This document shows positions 8,760-18,697 of a stretch of 64,000 nt of DNA, in pieces. The translations under genes and the position numbers were made by a program. Each line of letters starts with the position of its first letter. Position 1 is the stretch's first letter. The stretch comes from Ascidiaceihabitans sp. (GTDB lineage: Bacteria; Pseudomonadota; Alphaproteobacteria; Rhodobacterales; Rhodobacteraceae), in NCBI GenBank assembly GCA_028825475.1, contig JAPKAB010000005.1, forward strand, positions 96,814 through 160,813, read 5' to 3'. Under the pieces are notes generated by a model. That model made no database searches and was not told the origin of the DNA. It was given only the letters and a program-made list of their open reading frames with translations.

Positions 8760-8804
8760 TTTATCAGTATGGCAAGTTTCTTCAGCACCAGTTAACGTTA
8801 AAGC

Positions 8805-9503
8805 ATGACATGGACAGATCGTTTTACACTTTTTTCATCACTTGATTTTGCCGCCCTCGCTTTTGTTATCATCAGCTGGGCCATCGTTGGTTGGGTCATT
8901 GAAAACCCACCCGCGCACCGACCCTCCGTGTCGATGTTGATGGGGCAATACCGCCGTGAATGGATGGTCCAGATGACCACCCGGCAGCCGCGTATTTTTG
9001 ATGCACAGATCATCGGCAGCTTGCGCCAAGGCACAGCCTTCTTTGCCTCCACTTCGATGTTGGCAATTGGCGGTACGTTGGCGATGGTTGGTAATGGGGA
9101 GGAGTTGAGCGGCTTTGCCAATGAGCTAACCCTTGGCACTGACCCCGCATTTGTTTGGGAAGTAAAGCTGATGACGGTCGCGCTGTTCTTGACCAACGCA
9201 TTCCTAAAGTTCGTTTGGTCCAACCGCCTCTTCGGCTACACAGCCGTTTTGGTAGCCGCTACCCCAAACGACATCACCGACCCACGCTGTTTACCGCGCT
9301 CACGCCAAGCCGCAGAGATCGGGATAACTGCGGCGCGAGGTTTCAACCGTGGTTTGCGCAGCTTGTATTTCGCTTTGGCCGCCGCCGCATGGATCGTTGG
9401 CGCGGTTCCACTAATTGCCGCGACCTTTTTCACAATTGGTGTCCTGTATCGCCGCGAATTTGCTTCCGCATCCCGCAAGATACTGATGGATCCACCATCG
9501 TAA
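8805..9503 (+). CDS. DUF599 family membrane protein
   Basis: 232 aa; RREWMVQMTTRQPRIFDAQIIGSLRQGTAFFASTSMLAIGG, typical of DUF599. Confidence 0.85.
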   Translation: MTWTDRFTLFSSLDFAALAFVIISWAIVGWVIENPPAHRPSVSMLMGQYRREWMVQMTTRQPRIFDAQIIGSLRQGTAFFASTSMLAIGGTLAMVGNGEELSGFANELTLGTDPAFVWEVKLMTVALFLTNAFLKFVWSNRLFGYTAVLVAATPNDITDPRCLPRSRQAAEIGITAARGFNRGLRSLYFALAAAAWIVGAVPLIAATFFTIGVLYRREFASASRKILMDPPS

Positions 9504-9530
9504 TTAAAAACTTTTGAGGACTGTTTAAAC

Positions 9531-9929
9531 ATGGATACGATCTCACTACCGATTACCACATTACTTTCCAGCGCACTGGCCGTTTGGCTTTTGGTGCTCA
9601 GCTGGGCCGTGATAAAAGGACGCCGTTCCCTTAATCTCTCGTTAGGGGATGGGGGTGATGACATGATGCAAAGACGTGTGCGCGCCCAAGGGAACCTTGT
9701 GGAATATGCGCCCATTTTTGTGATCATGATCGCATTGGCAGAACTGCAAGGCGGCAACGCAATCATCGTTTCAATCTTGGCTGCTGCGTTCTTAGCGGGG
9801 CGGCTGGCACACGGATATGCTTTTGCCTTTACCGAAAAGAATATGAAATTGCGCAAACTTGGCATGATCGCAACACTGTGCGGGATTGCCGCAACGGCGG
9901 TTTTCAACTTGGTTTTGCTGGCCACCTAA
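9531..9929 (+). CDS. MAPEG family membrane protein
   Basis: 132 aa; QRRVRAQGNLVEYAPIFVIMIALAELQGG...AGRLAHGYAF. Confidence 0.9.
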   Translation: MDTISLPITTLLSSALAVWLLVLSWAVIKGRRSLNLSLGDGGDDMMQRRVRAQGNLVEYAPIFVIMIALAELQGGNAIIVSILAAAFLAGRLAHGYAFAFTEKNMKLRKLGMIATLCGIAATAVFNLVLLAT

Positions 9930-9945
9930 AGACAGCACGACCTGC

Positions 9946-10416
9946 TCAAACCCTGTGGTAGGGCGAGCCTGCAAGAATAGATGCTGCGCGATACAATTGT
10001 TCGCTCAGCATTACACGCACCATCATGTGCGGCCACACCATTGCACCCAATGACAGCAAGTGATCGGCATCTGCGCGCAAGGATGGATCAATGCCATCCG
10101 CGCCGCCAATAACAAACGCAACATCCCCGCGCCCTGCATCCCGCCAGTTGCCCAAACGTTTGGCGAAAGCAGGAGAGGTTTCGACTTTGCCTCGTTCATC
10201 AAGACAGCAAATCACACAACCCTTGGGTAAAGCACGGCGCAGCAATTCAGCTTCTGCGCCCATTCCTGCGTTTTTGCGATCTTCAACCTCAACGACTTTA
10301 ACTGGGCCAAGGCCCAGCGCCCGCCCAGTGCGGTCAAATCGTGTGGTGTAATCTGAAATGAGGTCCGCTTCAGGGCCAGCCCGTAGCCGGCCCACAGCGC
10401 AAATATGTACACGCAT
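9946..10416 (-). CDS. rlmH: 23S rRNA (pseudouridine1915-N3)-methyltransferase RlmH
   Basis: 156 aa; CLDERGK, FVIGGADG, MVRVMLSEQLYRAASILAGSPYHR. Confidence 0.95.
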   Translation of the reverse strand: MRVHICAVGRLRAGPEADLISDYTTRFDRTGRALGLGPVKVVEVEDRKNAGMGAEAELLRRALPKGCVICCLDERGKVETSPAFAKRLGNWRDAGRGDVAFVIGGADGIDPSLRADADHLLSLGAMVWPHMMVRVMLSEQLYRAASILAGSPYHRV

Positions 10417-10428
10417 CTAAATGCGCAA

Positions 10429-10836
10429 TCAGATGGACTGTTCTGACTCGATGTCAGCAGGTGACAACTGCCACATTTTTTCCAACTGATAGAACTCACG
10501 CACTTCAGGACGGAAAACGTGAACGATGATATCGCCCGTATCAACCAAAACCCAGTCACCTGTGTTCTTGCCTTCGATACGTGAGAAATGACCGAATTCA
10601 GTCTTCAAACGCTCAACCAGCTTTTCAGAGATTGCAGAAACTTGACGCGAGGAACGACCCGAGCAAACCACCATGTGGTCGCCAATAGCCGTTTTGCCGC
10701 GCAGATCGATCTGCACAACGTCTTCAGCTTTGTCATCATCAAGGGATGAAAGGACGGCGGCCAACAGCGTGTCGCTTGTCGCTTTAGAGTAAGCAGATGC
10801 CATTAGCGGTGCTCCGTCTTGCGTGGCGCCGGCCAC
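10429..10836 (-). CDS. rsfS: Ribosome silencing factor RsfS
   Basis: DKAEDVVQIDLRGKTAIGDHMVVCSGRSSRQVSAISEKL...GDIIVHVFRPEVREFYQLEKMW; adjacent to rlmH. Confidence 0.95.
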   Translation of the reverse strand: MAGATQDGAPLMASAYSKATSDTLLAAVLSSLDDDKAEDVVQIDLRGKTAIGDHMVVCSGRSSRQVSAISEKLVERLKTEFGHFSRIEGKNTGDWVLVDTGDIIVHVFRPEVREFYQLEKMWQLSPADIESEQSI

Positions 10837-10980
10837 GTCTGGTTGGATTGACAGGACATTGTCCTCCTAGAATCGCGCCATAGACCTACGGCGCTGGGAA
10901 ATCGTCACTTACCGACACTTACCCGACAATTCAACAACAGTTCAAGCTTTTGGCAATCATGCCGCAGTACAACGTTGCGA

Positions 10981-12306
10981 TTAAGGCTCAATCGCCGCCT
11001 CCTCTAGCATCCGCACCTCGCGTTGAGGAAACGGAATTGAGATATTATTGGCCTTGAACGCATCCCAAAGCGCTAGATAAACCCCACCACGAATGTTTGT
11101 GAGGCCGCCTGTGGGGTCTTTGATCCAGAACCGCAGGATATAGTCCACCGAACTGTCGCCAAACCCAACGATATGACATACGGGCCGCTTTGGGTAATCC
11201 AGAACACGTTCAACAGTCGTCGCTGCCTCGATCGCCAATTCGCGGACCTTGTGTGGGTCATCGCTGTAGGCTGTGCCAAAGAAGATATCGAGCCGCACAT
11301 AATCATTAGAATGCGACCAGTTCACCACTTGGTTTGTGATCAGGTCCTCGTTCGGAATCAGGTATTCCTTACCGTCCCGCATGACCACGGACGCATAGCG
11401 CGCGCCTAGCGTTTGTATCCACCCGAACGTCTCGCCCAGTGAAATCACGTCCCCCGGCTTGATCGATTTATCGAGCAGGATGATGACACCAGATACGAGG
11501 TTCGAGATCACCTTTTGCAAACCGAAACCAAGGCCAACACCAATGGCCCCCGTCAGGATCGCAAGGCCAGACAGATCGATCCCAACTGTGTTGATCCCGA
11601 TAAAGAACGCAAACCCGTACAGCGTGATTTGCACCGCCTTAACTGCAAGAACCTGCATGGACGGGCTGATGTCTTCGTTACGTCGAATTGTTGTTGCTGT
11701 CGTTGTGGACCCGATGCGCGCCAAAGTCAGAAGAACACCAATCACCACCAGCGCGGAAATAATCGTCATGATCGAAATGCGAAAATCACCAAACTCAAAG
11801 GCAAGGTCATCAAGGAATGCGCCCACAGCTTCGTGCACGTTCAGGTAATAAAGAGTGGCAAAAATCCAGAGGCCCCAGCGTACGATGATCCGCAGTGGTC
11901 GGTTGCGCACAAAGCGCGATACGAATGCAATCAGCAGCCATGCGGTCGCAAGCGTGGCCGCCAAGCCAATGAGATAGGAACGTGACGGCCATGTGGCGCT
12001 TTGCATAACGCCCCAAATGACCCAGCCCAGCGCTGAAAACCACACCAGCCCAAGGCGCTGGCGTATTGGAACAATCATCCGCAGTTGCCATGTCTTCCAG
12101 CCATCGCGCGAACGCACCCACGCTTGTAGCCAGCGCCCAGAAAGGTGATGCATTCCATAGGAGATGACGATTAGAGCAAGAATAATCAGAACTTGATAAA
12201 GTCGCCACCCCGGCATCATCAAGCTTTCGACAAAGCGCATTGCGCCGGTCAGCAAGACTTCAAGTTCTTGATAAATTGTCATTTGCGGCAGGTTTTCTGG
12301 TTCCAT
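10981..12306 (-). CDS. MscS-family mechanosensitive ion channel; ORF extends to 12708 but the likely start is 12306 (MEPENLPQ)
   Basis: GLAILTGAIGVGLGFGLQKVISNLVSGVIILLDKSIKPGDVI is a classic MscS pore/beta-domain signature. Confidence 0.9.
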   Translation of the reverse strand: MEPENLPQMTIYQELEVLLTGAMRFVESLMMPGWRLYQVLIILALIVISYGMHHLSGRWLQAWVRSRDGWKTWQLRMIVPIRQRLGLVWFSALGWVIWGVMQSATWPSRSYLIGLAATLATAWLLIAFVSRFVRNRPLRIIVRWGLWIFATLYYLNVHEAVGAFLDDLAFEFGDFRISIMTIISALVVIGVLLTLARIGSTTTATTIRRNEDISPSMQVLAVKAVQITLYGFAFFIGINTVGIDLSGLAILTGAIGVGLGFGLQKVISNLVSGVIILLDKSIKPGDVISLGETFGWIQTLGARYASVVMRDGKEYLIPNEDLITNQVVNWSHSNDYVRLDIFFGTAYSDDPHKVRELAIEAATTVERVLDYPKRPVCHIVGFGDSSVDYILRFWIKDPTGGLTNIRGGVYLALWDAFKANNISIPFPQREVRMLEEAAIEP

Positions 12307-12556
12307 GCTCAATCTTTGCATGCACCATCTCAACACGCAATATCCGTAGATTTGTGCACGCCCTTGCGAGACATAGGTAAGCCCTGTATCTGACACCCAT
12401 GACATGGCTAATAAGCATTGGGCTTTTTGACATATGCGACCGCACCCGATTGGGTGAACGGTTCTTTGGGGCGACCCATACCGTGCTGGCACGACTGTAA
12501 ACCCGCGCCCACCCAATACGCCTAAAAATTCAAACCAACCAAAGGGAGAGGACCAT

Positions 12557-13963
12557 ATGTCCCCCAAAACGCTATATGATAAAATCTGGGATGCACACCT
12601 TGCACACGAAGCTGATGACGGCACTTGTTTGCTGTATATCGACCGCCACTTGGTGCACGAAGTAACGAGCCCGCAAGCCTTTGAAGGTCTGCGCATGACA
12701 GGCCGCAAAGTTCGTGCGCCTGAAAAAACAATTGCTGTGCCTGATCACAATGTTCCAACGACTTTGGACCGTGCAGACGCGACAACAATGACCGAAGACA
12801 GCCGTATCCAAGTGAACGCGCTGGACACGAACGCCAAAGAATTCGGCATTCACTACTATCCAGTGTCTGACGTGCGCCAAGGCATCGTTCACATCGTTGG
12901 CCCAGAGCAGGGTTGGACCCTTCCGGGCATGACTGTTGTTTGTGGTGACAGCCACACAGCGACACACGGTGCATTTGGTTCATTGGCACACGGCATCGGA
13001 ACATCCGAAGTTGAGCACGTTCTGGCGACGCAAACGTTGATCCAGAAGAAGTCAAAGAACATGAAAGTCGAGATCACTGGCAAGCTTGCCCTTGGTGTGA
13101 CTGCAAAAGACATAACCATGGCTGTGATTGGCAAAACAGGTACCGCTGGCGGTACTGGTTTCGTAATCGAGTATTGTGGTGAAGCGATCCGCGAATTGTC
13201 CATGGAAGGTCGTATGACTGTCTGCAACATGGCGATTGAAGGCGGCGCACGCGCTGGCCTAATCGCGCCTGACGAGAAGACATTTCAATACTGCATGGGC
13301 CGCCCACACGCACCTAAGGGCGCACAGTGGGAAGCTGCGTTGACATGGTGGAAAACACTATTCTCTGACGAAGATGCACATTGGGACGAGATCCTTGTGA
13401 TCAAAGCCGAAGACATCGCACCATTGGTCACTTGGGGCACGTCCCCAGAGGATGTTCTGCCAATTACGTCATTGGTTCCCTCTGCTGACAGCTTTACCGG
13501 TGGTAAAGTCGAAGCGGCACAACGTGCTTTGGATTACATGGGCCTAAAAGCTGGCCAACCTTTGTCTGAAGTTGAAATCGATACTGTATTTATCGGTTCC
13601 TGCACAAACGGCCGTATCGAAGATTTGCGCGCCGCTGCGGAAATCCTCAAAGGTAAGAAAGTCAAAGACGGCATCCGCGCGATGATCGTTCCTGGTTCTG
13701 GCCTTGTACGTGCACAAGCTGAAGAAGAAGGTCTTGCTGACATCTTCCTTGAGGCTGGTTTCGAATGGCGCCTTGCGGGTTGTTCCATGTGTCTTGCGAT
13801 GAACCCAGATCAATTGGCACCGGGCGAGCGTTGCGCAGCAACCTCTAACCGCAACTTTGAAGGTCGTCAGGGCCGCGGCGGTCGTACGCACCTTATGTCT
13901 CCGGGCATGGCAGCGGCTGCGGCGATCACTGGTCGCCTTACTGACGTTCGGGAGATGATGTAA
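12557..13963 (+). CDS. leuC: 3-isopropylmalate dehydratase large subunit
   Basis: [70 protein letters not shown]. Confidence 0.97.
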   Translation: MSPKTLYDKIWDAHLAHEADDGTCLLYIDRHLVHEVTSPQAFEGLRMTGRKVRAPEKTIAVPDHNVPTTLDRADATTMTEDSRIQVNALDTNAKEFGIHYYPVSDVRQGIVHIVGPEQGWTLPGMTVVCGDSHTATHGAFGSLAHGIGTSEVEHVLATQTLIQKKSKNMKVEITGKLALGVTAKDITMAVIGKTGTAGGTGFVIEYCGEAIRELSMEGRMTVCNMAIEGGARAGLIAPDEKTFQYCMGRPHAPKGAQWEAALTWWKTLFSDEDAHWDEILVIKAEDIAPLVTWGTSPEDVLPITSLVPSADSFTGGKVEAAQRALDYMGLKAGQPLSEVEIDTVFIGSCTNGRIEDLRAAAEILKGKKVKDGIRAMIVPGSGLVRAQAEEEGLADIFLEAGFEWRLAGCSMCLAMNPDQLAPGERCAATSNRNFEGRQGRGGRTHLMSPGMAAAAAITGRLTDVREMM

Positions 13964-13995
13964 GTTCGGGCCTTCCCGTTCTTACTCAATAGTTC

Positions 13996-14913
13996 ATGTC
14001 GACTGTCAGCGATCATCGCACAAGAAACGCGCACCTGCCCTTAGGGGCCGGCAGCGATTTCTATGCCTCGCTGTTCGCGAGGGATGATGCAGGGATTCAG
14101 GCTGCGGCCAACGTCCCTGTCGCCTCCCTTTGGATTGGGGATACCCTGCGGGATCTAGAAAAGCTGTGCTTGCGTAGCTTTACCCATCAGGGTCATCCCG
14201 TAACATTGTTCCATACCCACCCTCTTGAGGATCCAAAGCTGGAAGGCGTAACTCTGCGCCCTGCCCGCGATGTGTTCCAATACGAGGACAGCTTGTTAGA
14301 ACAGACCGCCCCTGCCGTCTTTGCCGATTTGTTTCGGTTGCGCATGGTACGCGACACTGACCTGACGTGGGTCGACACCGATATTATCTGTCTCAAACCA
14401 TTCGTGGCGCAAGACGGGTATTTGGTCGGGTTCGAAAGCGAAACGACGGTTAACAATGCCGTGTTGCGGCTGCCTGCGGACTCAGAAGCACTGAATGCCT
14501 TGATAGAGATATTCAGTGAACCCAGCTTTGTTCCGCCATGGCTCAAACAGCACGATGCAGATTACGTGAACAAACTGCCGCCTGAACAACGTCTTTTAGG
14601 ATCAGCCAAACGTGTCCCAAATGCCTTTGGCCCACACGCCATTACATGGGCGTTAAAGCTGACTGGGGAAATCGAACATGCCTTGCCGCATAACTACCTT
14701 AACCCTGTCGCATGGCCGATGGCCGACATCTACTTCAACCCGTATGGCGGGCTTGAGGGATGGCTGACCGAAAACACAATGGGGGTACATATGTACTCCT
14801 CTCGTGTGCGCGCACTGCACAAGCGCACACCGCCCTACGCGGGCTCTTTCATAGCAAACGTCGCTACTGAAGTCGGATTCGACTTTGGCGGGCGGCCCTT
14901 TAAACAAGCATAA
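13996..14913 (+). CDS. Glycosyltransferase-like protein (DXD-type, capsular/galactosyltransferase-like) located between leuC and leuD
   Basis: 305 aa; [57 protein letters not shown] (DTD motif after the R..L acceptor region), [10 protein letters not shown]. Confidence 0.7.
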   Translation: MSTVSDHRTRNAHLPLGAGSDFYASLFARDDAGIQAAANVPVASLWIGDTLRDLEKLCLRSFTHQGHPVTLFHTHPLEDPKLEGVTLRPARDVFQYEDSLLEQTAPAVFADLFRLRMVRDTDLTWVDTDIICLKPFVAQDGYLVGFESETTVNNAVLRLPADSEALNALIEIFSEPSFVPPWLKQHDADYVNKLPPEQRLLGSAKRVPNAFGPHAITWALKLTGEIEHALPHNYLNPVAWPMADIYFNPYGGLEGWLTENTMGVHMYSSRVRALHKRTPPYAGSFIANVATEVGFDFGGRPFKQA

Positions 14914-14924
14914 GGACAGACCAA

Positions 14925-15530
14925 ATGGATAAGTTCGAAACACTCACCGGCATTGCAGCCCCAATGCCATTGATCAACATCGACACCGATATGATCATCC
15001 CAAAGCAGTTCCTAAAAACGATCAAGCGTTCCGGCCTTGGTGTGAACCTGTTTGACGAAATGCGTTATGACGACGACCGTAACGAGATCCCAACGTTCAT
15101 CTTGAACCAGGACGCTTACCGCGATGCACAGATTATTGTTGCTGGCGACAACTTTGGCTGTGGCTCATCCCGTGAGCACGCACCTTGGGCGATCAAAGAT
15201 TTCGGTATTACTTGCGTTATCGCGCCCAGCTTTGCCGACATCTTTCACAACAACTGCTTCAAGAACGGCATCTTGCCAATTGCGTTGCCACAAGAGCAAA
15301 TTGACGTTTTGATGAAAGACGCTGAAAAAGGCGCAAACGCCCGCATGACAGTGGATATCGAAGAGCAGACTGTCACAACGTCGGACGGTGAAGTGTTCAA
15401 GTTTGAAGTCGACGCGTTCAAAAAGCACTGCCTGATGCAGGGCCTGGACGATATCGGCCTAACTATGGAAAAAGCGGCTTCAATCGATACATTCGAAGCC
15501 GCAGCACAGACTCAGCGACCTTGGGTCTAA
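14925..15530 (+). CDS. leuD: 3-isopropylmalate dehydratase small subunit
   Basis: [43 protein letters not shown]. Confidence 0.97.
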   Translation: MDKFETLTGIAAPMPLINIDTDMIIPKQFLKTIKRSGLGVNLFDEMRYDDDRNEIPTFILNQDAYRDAQIIVAGDNFGCGSSREHAPWAIKDFGITCVIAPSFADIFHNNCFKNGILPIALPQEQIDVLMKDAEKGANARMTVDIEEQTVTTSDGEVFKFEVDAFKKHCLMQGLDDIGLTMEKAASIDTFEAAAQTQRPWV

Positions 15531-15577
15531 ATATTGACCAAATTGGTTAACATCAACTTTCAATTTTAAGTTGCAAC

Positions 15578-15604
15578 TTGTGGGCGCATCTCTCGCGCCC
15601 ACAA
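15578..15604. repeat. Perfect 10-bp inverted repeat downstream of leuD (possible terminator without a clear U-tract)
   Basis: TTGTGGGCGC-atctctc-GCGCCCACAA. Confidence 0.5.
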
Positions 15605-15842
15605 CATATGGCATCACTCCCGTAGCCCAACGCGATCTAGCCACATTTCTGATGCAAGAACGCACCACACGCTCCCCCAAAATGTCACATAACTTAACTC
15701 TTATGAAACCACGACTTGAGCCGCCAATCGAAACAAGGCACAAATAGGGCGAGAATGAGGCAACCTGCCCACGTTGGTAGGATCAAGTTGGGACAAGTTT
15801 GCGGCACGTATCGCGACTGACCAGTTTGCAAGGGATTGAACA

Positions 15843-16685
15843 GTGATTGCACGGATTATAGGCGCTGCGGCGCGCGGAATATTGATGGCATTGCTGCTTG
15901 CAACGCCCGCATTGCTTTTGCCAGACATCGCAAAGGGCAGCAGTCAGATTGTAATGCTCATGGCCATGCTTGCTGGCTTCCTTACATTTGCCGAATACTA
16001 TTCCCGTTCACCCAGCATTGTTGAATTCCGTGATGCCGCTCCATTTAACCGTTTACGTTTTACGGCACTGTTTGCCACGGTATTCATGTTGAGCCTGATC
16101 ACTAAAGGCAAAACAGACCCAACAACCATTACCAACGCACTGACCTCAATCGGCCTGATCCTTGGGAACGCTATTGATTTCCCTTATTCTCCAGTTCGTC
16201 TTGTTGTCCTGATGTTGCCCAGCTCTGCCAGCGACGAAGTCGTAACCGCCGTTCGCACCTCAGCAGGCCTGAGCTACCTAATCTCACTTGTCGCTATGAC
16301 AGCATTCCTGATCCTCGTTCGCGTCCTAAACTGGCCGTCACGCCAAGGTGCGTTTAACGTTTGGATCAACCTTCCACTGTTCGACCCAACAGCGGGCGGT
16401 GACGTTTTGGTACGCTTACGCCGTGATGCACGTTTCAACATCGCACTCGGCTTCTTGCTGCCGTTCTTTATCCCTGCAGTAGTCAAGATGGCCGCTGACC
16501 TGATACACCCAATCACATTAGAGAATCCGCAAACCCTGATCTGGACAATGAGCGCATGGGCCTTCCTTCCTGCCAGCATGATTATGCGCGGTATCGCGAT
16601 GGGCAAAATTGCGGACATGGTCGAAGAGAAACGCCGCCGTACTTATGCAAACGCAGTCGAAGATGGCGGTATGCTACCGGCTTAA
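15843..16685 (+). CDS. Conserved hypothetical integral membrane protein
   Basis: 280 aa, multiple hydrophobic segments; recognisable only as a conserved membrane protein. Confidence 0.75.
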   Translation: MIARIIGAAARGILMALLLATPALLLPDIAKGSSQIVMLMAMLAGFLTFAEYYSRSPSIVEFRDAAPFNRLRFTALFATVFMLSLITKGKTDPTTITNALTSIGLILGNAIDFPYSPVRLVVLMLPSSASDEVVTAVRTSAGLSYLISLVAMTAFLILVRVLNWPSRQGAFNVWINLPLFDPTAGGDVLVRLRRDARFNIALGFLLPFFIPAVVKMAADLIHPITLENPQTLIWTMSAWAFLPASMIMRGIAMGKIADMVEEKRRRTYANAVEDGGMLPA

Positions 16686-17707
16686 TCACTGGCTGCCTTT
16701 TACTTCTATCAGCGCAATTCCTAAGCGCTGAAACCCTTCGCGTAGCGACCTACAATACCGAATTGTCCCGCAAAGGCCCCGGTCTATTGCTGCGCGATAT
16801 CGCCAGTGGAAACGACCCCCAAGTGATCGCGGTATTGGACATTATCAAACATGCCGACCCCGATGTGATTGCGTTACAGGGGTTTGACTATGACCTCACG
16901 AATCTCGCGCTGCGACTGTTTGCAGACCAGGCAGGATATCCCCACATCTTTGCGGCACGGCCCAACACGGGCATGGCGACGGGGTTAGACCTGAACGGCG
17001 ATGGACGTCTTGGCGGGCCAAATGATGCGCAAGGATATGGTAGGTTTTCAGGCCATCGCGGTATGGCTGTTATGTCAAAACTCCCAATCGATGCAGGTAA
17101 GGTTCAGGATTTCTCAGCTTTGCTCTGGCGCGATGTTCCGTGTCCATCCCTACCAGTCCTCAACGGCAAACCTTTCCTAACAGCCGAGATGTTGGGTGCC
17201 CAACGTCTTTCCAACACGGGCCATTGGATCGTGTCCATAGACGGCCCCAACGGGCCATTCCACCTGATGACTTTCCACGCAACACCACCTGTGTTCGACG
17301 GACCCGAAGACCGCAATGGCAACCGCAATCACGATGAAGTCAGGCTGTGGCAACAATACTTTGACGGCCAGATTGGCATACCTATTACCACACCCTTCAT
17401 CATCGCAGGTGACGCAAACCTAGACCCTAACGCTGGTGAAGGGCGGCGCAGCGCGATCATCAACCTATTGGCTGATCAACGGGTCCAAGACGCCAAACCG
17501 CGCGGGAATAGCCCCACCCAAGATACTGACACTGTCGATTGGTCAGAACCCACACCGGGCAACATGCGCGTTGATTATGTAATGCCCTCAGTCGAGTGGA
17601 CGATAACTGACAGTGGTGTTCTCTGGCCCAAGCCAAGCGACCCGTTGGCCGACATCGCCAAGACCGCCAGCCGCCATCACCTTGTCTGGGTCGACATCAC
17701 TCGATAG
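16556..17707 (+). CDS. Endonuclease/exonuclease/phosphatase family protein (start uncertain)
   Basis: LRVATYNTELSRKGPGLLLRDI, DPDVIALQGFDYD, GDANLDPN, MRVDYVMPS; SRRWRY...LLLLSAQFLSAE signal-like segment about 35 codons in. Confidence 0.8.
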   Translation: MGLPSCQHDYARYRDGQNCGHGRRETPPYLCKRSRRWRYATGLITGCLLLLSAQFLSAETLRVATYNTELSRKGPGLLLRDIASGNDPQVIAVLDIIKHADPDVIALQGFDYDLTNLALRLFADQAGYPHIFAARPNTGMATGLDLNGDGRLGGPNDAQGYGRFSGHRGMAVMSKLPIDAGKVQDFSALLWRDVPCPSLPVLNGKPFLTAEMLGAQRLSNTGHWIVSIDGPNGPFHLMTFHATPPVFDGPEDRNGNRNHDEVRLWQQYFDGQIGIPITTPFIIAGDANLDPNAGEGRRSAIINLLADQRVQDAKPRGNSPTQDTDTVDWSEPTPGNMRVDYVMPSVEWTITDSGVLWPKPSDPLADIAKTASRHHLVWVDITR

Positions 17708-17794
17708 CCTCACGTCAGTTTTACCGATGTCCCCTTGTACCTGACGGTCGACACCATAGGTTAGACGGTAACTTCAAACAAAAAGGCCAATGCC

Positions 17795-18667
17795 ATGATC
17801 GATCCAACATATACACCACCAGCCGTCTGGACATGGGAACAAAGCAGCGGTGGCAAATTCGCCAACATCAACCGCCCAATTGCTGGCGCGACCCACGACA
17901 AAGAGCTGCCAGTAGGTAAGCACCCTTTGCAGCTTCATTCCCTTGCAACGCCAAACGGCGTCAAAGTCACCATCATGCTGGAAGAGCTATTGGCGATGGG
18001 CTTTGAAGGCGCAGAGTATGACGCCTATCTTGTGAACATTGGCGAAGGCGATCAGTTTGGTTCTGGCTTTGTCGATATCAATCCAAACTCAAAAATTCCT
18101 GCGATGATGGACCATTCAGGTGACAAACCTGTGCGCCTATTCGAGAGCGCATCAATCATGTTGTATCTTGCAGATAAATTCGGTGCATTGGTTCCAAGCG
18201 ATCCTGTCAAGCGCGCTGAGACGATGAACTGGTTGTTCTGGCAAATGGGCAGCGCACCATATTTGGGTGGCGGCTTTGGCCACTTCTATGCCTATGCACC
18301 GGAAAAATACGAATACCCAATCAACCGTTTCACCATGGAAGCCAAGCGTCAGCTTGATGTTCTGGACCGCCAACTGGCAGTGACCCCGTGGATTGCCGGC
18401 GACGAATACAGCATCGCCGATATCGCTATCTGGTCATGGTACGGTCAGCTTGTTTTGGGCAACCTATATTCGGCCGCTGAATTCTTGGATGTTGCGTCTT
18501 ACACAAACGTTATGGCCTGGGCTGAAAAGATCAACGCGCGTCCAGCCGTTCAACGGGGTCGCATGGTAAACCGTCCATTTGGCGAGCCATCCGAGCAACT
18601 GCATGAACGTCACGATGCGTCAGATTTTGACACTCAGACCCAAGACAAAATTGGCGACAATTCCTAA
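17795..18667 (+). CDS. yghU: Glutathione-dependent disulfide-bond oxidoreductase (YghU-type GST)
   Basis: 290 aa; FANINRPIAGATHDKELPVGKHPLQLHSLATPNGVKVTIMLEELL, FGSGFVDINPNSKIPAM. Confidence 0.93.
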   Translation: MIDPTYTPPAVWTWEQSSGGKFANINRPIAGATHDKELPVGKHPLQLHSLATPNGVKVTIMLEELLAMGFEGAEYDAYLVNIGEGDQFGSGFVDINPNSKIPAMMDHSGDKPVRLFESASIMLYLADKFGALVPSDPVKRAETMNWLFWQMGSAPYLGGGFGHFYAYAPEKYEYPINRFTMEAKRQLDVLDRQLAVTPWIAGDEYSIADIAIWSWYGQLVLGNLYSAAEFLDVASYTNVMAWAEKINARPAVQRGRMVNRPFGEPSEQLHERHDASDFDTQTQDKIGDNS

Positions 18668-18671
18668 AATC

Positions 18672-18697
18672 AAATAGGGGGTTGGCGCCCCCTATTT
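18672..18697. terminator. Bidirectional terminator hairpin between converging yghU and ABC permease genes
   Basis: AAATAGGGGG-ttggcg-CCCCCTATTT, perfect 10-bp arms, A/T-rich ends. Confidence 0.75.

Noticed and set aside
9236-9925. 229-aa minus-strand ORF
   Set aside because: Antisense to DUF599 and MAPEG genes, which have clear family signatures; composition (Arg/Ser/Ala-rich, no fold motif) is typical of a shadow ORF
12307-12556. Leucine attenuator leader peptide upstream of leuC
   Set aside because: No short ORF with a run of Leu codons followed by a terminator/antiterminator could be identified
12307-12708. N-terminal extension of the MscS ORF
   Set aside because: Would overlap leuC antisense and has no conserved sequence; MEPENLPQ start at 12306 fits the family
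12522-13055. 177-aa minus-strand ORF overlapping the leuC start
   Set aside because: Antisense shadow of leuC; Cys/Arg-rich low-plausibility protein with no motif
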